The notes below the pieces were generated by a model. The model worked only from the letters and a program-made list of their open reading frames with translations. It was not told the origin of the DNA and ran no database searches. A DNA stretch of 14,485 nucleotides from NCBI GenBank assembly GCA_036009105.1, contig DASYMJ010000078.1:1-14485 (forward strand), in the 5' to 3' direction. Positions 11,757 to 14,485 of this stretch are shown here, in pieces; within the stretch, counting starts at the first letter, position 1; every line of letters starts with the position of its first letter. A program made the translations under genes and the position numbers. Origin of the DNA: JAFAVZ01 sp036009105 (GTDB lineage: Bacteria; Acidobacteriota; Thermoanaerobaculia; Gp7-AA8).

Positions 11757-13976
11757 ATGAAAACCTTGCTGCTGTTGATGATCGCCGGCCGCGTCCTCGA
11801 CTCGACGAACGCCGCTTTGCCCGGCGTCACGGTGGAAGTGGCGGCCAAAGGCGGCCCGACGCAAATCGCCGTCACCGCGGCGGATGGGACCTACTCCGTG
11901 CCCGCCGCTCCCGGCACCTACGACGTGAGCTTCCACCTGCTCAACTTCGCCACGAGCGTGCGCCGTAACGTGGTGGTCGGGCCGGGAGTGGCCGCCAAGG
12001 TGGACGCGACGCTCTACCTTTCCTCCAGCGCGGACGTGGTCGTGACGGCGAAGCAGACCTTCCGCAACCTGGCCGATCTGGACGAGCCGGTGAACGACCT
12101 CCTCGGCATCGCCGACTCCGCGACCGAAGGGGTGATCACGGCGAAGGAGATCGAGCGCCGCCCCTTCCAGCGCGCGGGCGAGATCATGGAGACCGTGCCC
12201 GGCGTGATCGTCAGCCAGCACAGCGGGGAGGGGAAGGCGAACCAGTACTACCTCCGCGGCTTCAACCTCGATCACGGCACCGACATCGCCATCACCGTGG
12301 CCGGCGTCCCCATCAACATGCCGACCCACGCCCACGGCCAGGGCTACTCCGACGCGAACTTTCTGATTCCGGAGCTCGTCGGCGCGGTGCAGTACAAGAA
12401 AGGGCCGTACTTTGCGGAGGAGGGTGATTTCGCCAGCGCCGGCGCCGTCAACGTGAACTACGTCAACCTGCTGGACAAGCCGCTGGCCATCCTGCAGGGC
12501 GGCTCGGCCGGCTTCGGCCGCGCGCTCTTTGCCGAATCGCCGAAGGTGGGGGAGGGATACCTGCTCTACGCCCTCGAGGTCGGGCGGAACGACGGGCCGT
12601 GGGTCCGTCCCGATGACTTCCGCAAATTCAACGGCGTGCTGCGCTACACGCGCGGCGGCCAGAGCGGCGGCTTCAGCATCACGGCCATGGGTTACGGCGC
12701 GCGCTGGGACGCCACCGACCAGATCCCCCGCCGCGCCGTGACCGGGGGGACGCTCTCCCGCTTCGGCCTGGTCGATCCGAGCGACGGCGGCACGACCTCG
12801 CGCTACACGCTGGAGTCGGAGTGGCAGCGCAACTCGTCCGACAGCCTCACCCAGGCCGCCGCGTATGCCGTGAAATACCGGCTCAACCTCTTCTCCGACT
12901 TCACTTACTTTCTCGATGACCCGGTGAACGGCGACCAGTTCGAGCAGGCCGACGAGCGCTTCGTCTATGGCCTGCGGGCCAGCCATCGCTGGCTGGCCCG
13001 GTGGGGGAGCGTGTCGGCGGAGAACGTGGCCGGCCTGCAGGCCCGGCGGGATGACATCGGCAACGTCGGCCTCTATCACACGCGGGAACGCCAGCGGCTG
13101 GAGACCACGCGCCAGGATCGCGTCGAGGAGACGAGCGCCGCCCTCTACGCGCAGAGCGCGCTGCAGCTCTCCTCCCGGCTGCGCGCCGTGGTCGGCCTGC
13201 GGGGCGACCGCTTCCGCTTCGACGTCCGCTCGCTCTCCTCCAAAGACGCCATGCTGCTCAGCCCCAAGCTGACCATGATCCTCGGGCCGTGGCGGAACAC
13301 CGAGCTTTACGCGAACGCCGGCTCCGGCTTCCACAGCAACGATGCCCGAGAAACGGCCACGCCGCTCGTCCGCACCCGCGGCGCCGAGCTCGGCCTGCGC
13401 ACCACCCCCGTTCCCCGCTTCCACCTCACCGCCTCCCTCTGGGGCCTCGACATGGCCTCCGAGCTCCTCTTCGTCGGCGACGCCGGGAGCACGGAAGCGA
13501 GCCGGCCCAGCCGGCGGAGCGGCGTGGAGCTGGCGACGTACTACAACCTGCGCCGCTGGCTGGCCATCGATGCCGACTACGCCTGGTCCCGGGCCCGCTT
13601 CCGCGATGCCAATCCGGCCGGCGACCGCATCCCCGGCGCCGTGGAGGGCGTGGCCTCCCTCGGCCTGAACCTGATCGACCTGGGCAAGGTCTCGGGCGAG
13701 CTGCGCTACCGCTACTTCGGTCCCCGGCCGCTGATCGAGGATGACAGCATCCGCTCCGATGCCTCCCACCTCGTGAACGCCCGCCTCGGCTACCGGCTCA
13801 CGCCCCGCGTCCGGCTGGACCTGGACGTCTTCAACATCCTCAACGCCCAGGCCAGCGACATCGACTACTTCTACGCCTCACGCCTGGGCGGCGAGCCGGC
13901 GGGCGGGGTGGAGGACGTCCATTTCCACCCGGTGGAGAAGAGGGCGTTCCGGCTGGGGGTGAGCATCTCGTTTTGA
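11757..13976 (+). CDS. TonB-dependent outer-membrane receptor with carboxypeptidase-regulatory-like domain
   Basis: A 739-residue TonB-dependent transporter. Residues 10-90 are a carboxypeptidase regulatory-like beta-sandwich (GRVLDSTNAALPGVTVEV; DGTYSVPAAPGTYDVSF). ADVVVTA (92-98) is a TonB-box-like motif. Residues 125-235 are the plug, with VPGVIVSQHSGEGKANQYYL, RGFNLDHGTDIAITVAGVPI and the THAHGQGYSDANFLIPELV stretch. The remainder is the 22-strand-type barrel, ending in FRLGVSISF with the terminal Phe expected for barrel insertion. The substrate cannot be assigned; no siderophore, sugar or cobalamin genes are near. The N-terminus is odd: only MKTLLLLMIA precedes the first domain, and an in-frame TAG at 11745 blocks a longer start, so the signal peptide is unusually short. 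The gene is followed by a probable terminator. Confidence 0.93.
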   Translation: MKTLLLLMIAGRVLDSTNAALPGVTVEVAAKGGPTQIAVTAADGTYSVPAAPGTYDVSFHLLNFATSVRRNVVVGPGVAAKVDATLYLSSSADVVVTAKQTFRNLADLDEPVNDLLGIADSATEGVITAKEIERRPFQRAGEIMETVPGVIVSQHSGEGKANQYYLRGFNLDHGTDIAITVAGVPINMPTHAHGQGYSDANFLIPELVGAVQYKKGPYFAEEGDFASAGAVNVNYVNLLDKPLAILQGGSAGFGRALFAESPKVGEGYLLYALEVGRNDGPWVRPDDFRKFNGVLRYTRGGQSGGFSITAMGYGARWDATDQIPRRAVTGGTLSRFGLVDPSDGGTTSRYTLESEWQRNSSDSLTQAAAYAVKYRLNLFSDFTYFLDDPVNGDQFEQADERFVYGLRASHRWLARWGSVSAENVAGLQARRDDIGNVGLYHTRERQRLETTRQDRVEETSAALYAQSALQLSSRLRAVVGLRGDRFRFDVRSLSSKDAMLLSPKLTMILGPWRNTELYANAGSGFHSNDARETATPLVRTRGAELGLRTTPVPRFHLTASLWGLDMASELLFVGDAGSTEASRPSRRSGVELATYYNLRRWLAIDADYAWSRARFRDANPAGDRIPGAVEGVASLGLNLIDLGKVSGELRYRYFGPRPLIEDDSIRSDASHLVNARLGYRLTPRVRLDLDVFNILNAQASDIDYFYASRLGGEPAGGVEDVHFHPVEKRAFRLGVSISF

Positions 13977-13977
13977 C

Positions 13978-14020
13978 CCGGCGCGGGTGAGGAGCGCGCC
14001 GGCGCCAAGCCCTCTTTTTT
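13978..14020 (+). terminator. Probable intrinsic terminator after the TonB-dependent receptor gene
   Basis: CCGGCGCG (13978-13985) pairs perfectly with CGCGCCGG (13995-14002) around a 9-base loop, starting one base after the stop codon. A run of six T (14015-14020) lies 12 bases beyond the stem, which is further than in a classic terminator. The position between a gene end and a new promoter supports the call. Confidence 0.5.
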
Positions 14021-14049
14021 GAGCCGTTTGCCGGCCGCTTCCTTTTTCG

Positions 14050-14078
14050 TTGACACCCATTTTCAAATCGCCGATATT
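14050..14078 (+). promoter_or_regulatory. Sigma70-type promoter for the Rieske gene
   Basis: A perfect -35 hexamer TTGACA (14050-14055) and a -10 GATATT (14073-14078, four of six matches) are separated by 17 bases in a locally AT-rich stretch. Transcription would begin about 25-30 bases before the ATG at 14113. This is the best promoter match in the window and marks the start of a new transcription unit. Confidence 0.65.
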
Positions 14079-14112
14079 AGGCGGCACCGAGCACCAGAGC
14101 ACACCCATCTCG

Positions 14113-14485
14113 ATGTCGGACGAAATCACGCCATATCAGGTAACCCCCAGGACTCCATTGGCAGGGAGTGCCGCGGCCGACATCCGCGAGCAGGGGGAGA
14201 TTACCCGGCGCAAGTTCCCCTTCGTCCTCACCGCCGCCTGGCTCGCTCTCTCCGCCGCCCTGGGGGGCCTCGCCTCCATCTTCGGGCGCTTCCTCTTCCC
14301 CAACGTCCTGTTTGAGCCGGTCCAGAAATTCAAAGCCGGCCTCCCCGCCGACTACTCCATCGGCGAGGTGGACGAGCGCTGGAAGGACAAGTACGGCATC
14401 TGGATGGTGCGCAACGAGGAGATGATGTATGCCCTCATCACCACCTGCACGCACCTCGGATGCACCCCGAACTGGCTCCCTTCGC
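14113..14485 (+). CDS. Rieske iron-sulfur protein, N-terminal part (3' truncated by window)
   Basis: The open frame from ATG 14113 runs off the window end after 124 residues. Residues 31-36 hold a twin-arginine stretch (TRRKFPF), followed by a hydrophobic segment (about 36-60), giving a Tat-type signal anchor as in Rieske subunits of quinol-cytochrome c and b6f complexes. CTHLGC (112-117) is Rieske box 1, supplying one Cys and one His ligand of the [2Fe-2S] cluster, plus a Cys for the stabilising disulfide. Box 2 lies beyond the window. The protein would take electrons from quinol at the outer face of the inner membrane. Its own promoter and the upstream terminator make it the likely first gene of a bc-type complex operon continuing rightward (inference). 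No Shine-Dalgarno precedes the ATG. Confidence 0.85.
   Translation, partial: MSDEITPYQVTPRTPLAGSAAADIREQGEITRRKFPFVLTAAWLALSAALGGLASIFGRFLFPNVLFEPVQKFKAGLPADYSIGEVDERWKDKYGIWMVRNEEMMYALITTCTHLGCTPNWLPS

Noticed and set aside
10785..13769. Antisense open frame of 994 codons on the - strand
   Set aside because: It runs opposite the membrane HEAT gene and the TonB-dependent receptor gene, both well recognised. Its composition (Ala, Gly, Arg, Val, His, Asp rich without domains) is typical of a shadow frame in GC-rich DNA.

Overview
The window is a GC-rich, densely coded bacterial segment with every recognised gene on the + strand. The main evidence for a Gram-negative diderm is an outer-membrane TonB-dependent receptor with an N-terminal carboxypeptidase-regulatory-like domain. 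High GC, that receptor type, a Rieske protein with a Tat-like signal anchor and frequent starts without a Shine-Dalgarno sequence fit Acidobacteriota or a related phylum. That assignment is inference from general features; there is no rRNA or tRNA here to settle it.

Positions 1-8915 hold the 3' part of a chemosensory locus: the C-terminal half of the CheA kinase (start lies outside the window), an ExeA/GspA-type AAA ATPase, a CheW with a long disordered N-terminus, a zinc-ribbon protein with a degenerate receiver domain, a 740-residue HEAT-repeat protein, CheR, CheB, a coiled-coil/GAF protein and a CheY-type response regulator. CheA, CheW, CheR, CheB and CheY supply signalling, adaptation and output. 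The four accessory proteins between them are not part of a standard flagellar set and suggest a specialised pathway, perhaps for surface motility, envelope control or another non-flagellar output. No chemoreceptor gene is in the window.

Positions 8912-10210 encode a GT-C type membrane glycosyltransferase overlapping the cheY stop. Then follow a ferredoxin with four [4Fe-4S] motifs (10239-10712), a membrane-anchored HEAT-repeat protein (10815-11687), a TonB-dependent receptor (11757-13976), a probable terminator, a clear sigma70-type promoter (14050-14078) and the start of a Rieske iron-sulfur protein cut by the window end (14113-14485).

The most unusual non-gene signal is a set of heptanucleotide tandem repeats. 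Four intergenic copies share one layout: a heptad arm, a short GC-rich centre and the inverted heptad arm. Two copies use an AT-rich unit (AAAATTG) and two flank cheR with a GAACGAT-type unit. Three further single-arm arrays with different heptads lie in frame inside the N-terminus of cheW. Separately, a REP-like palindrome is inserted in frame in the glycosyltransferase gene.
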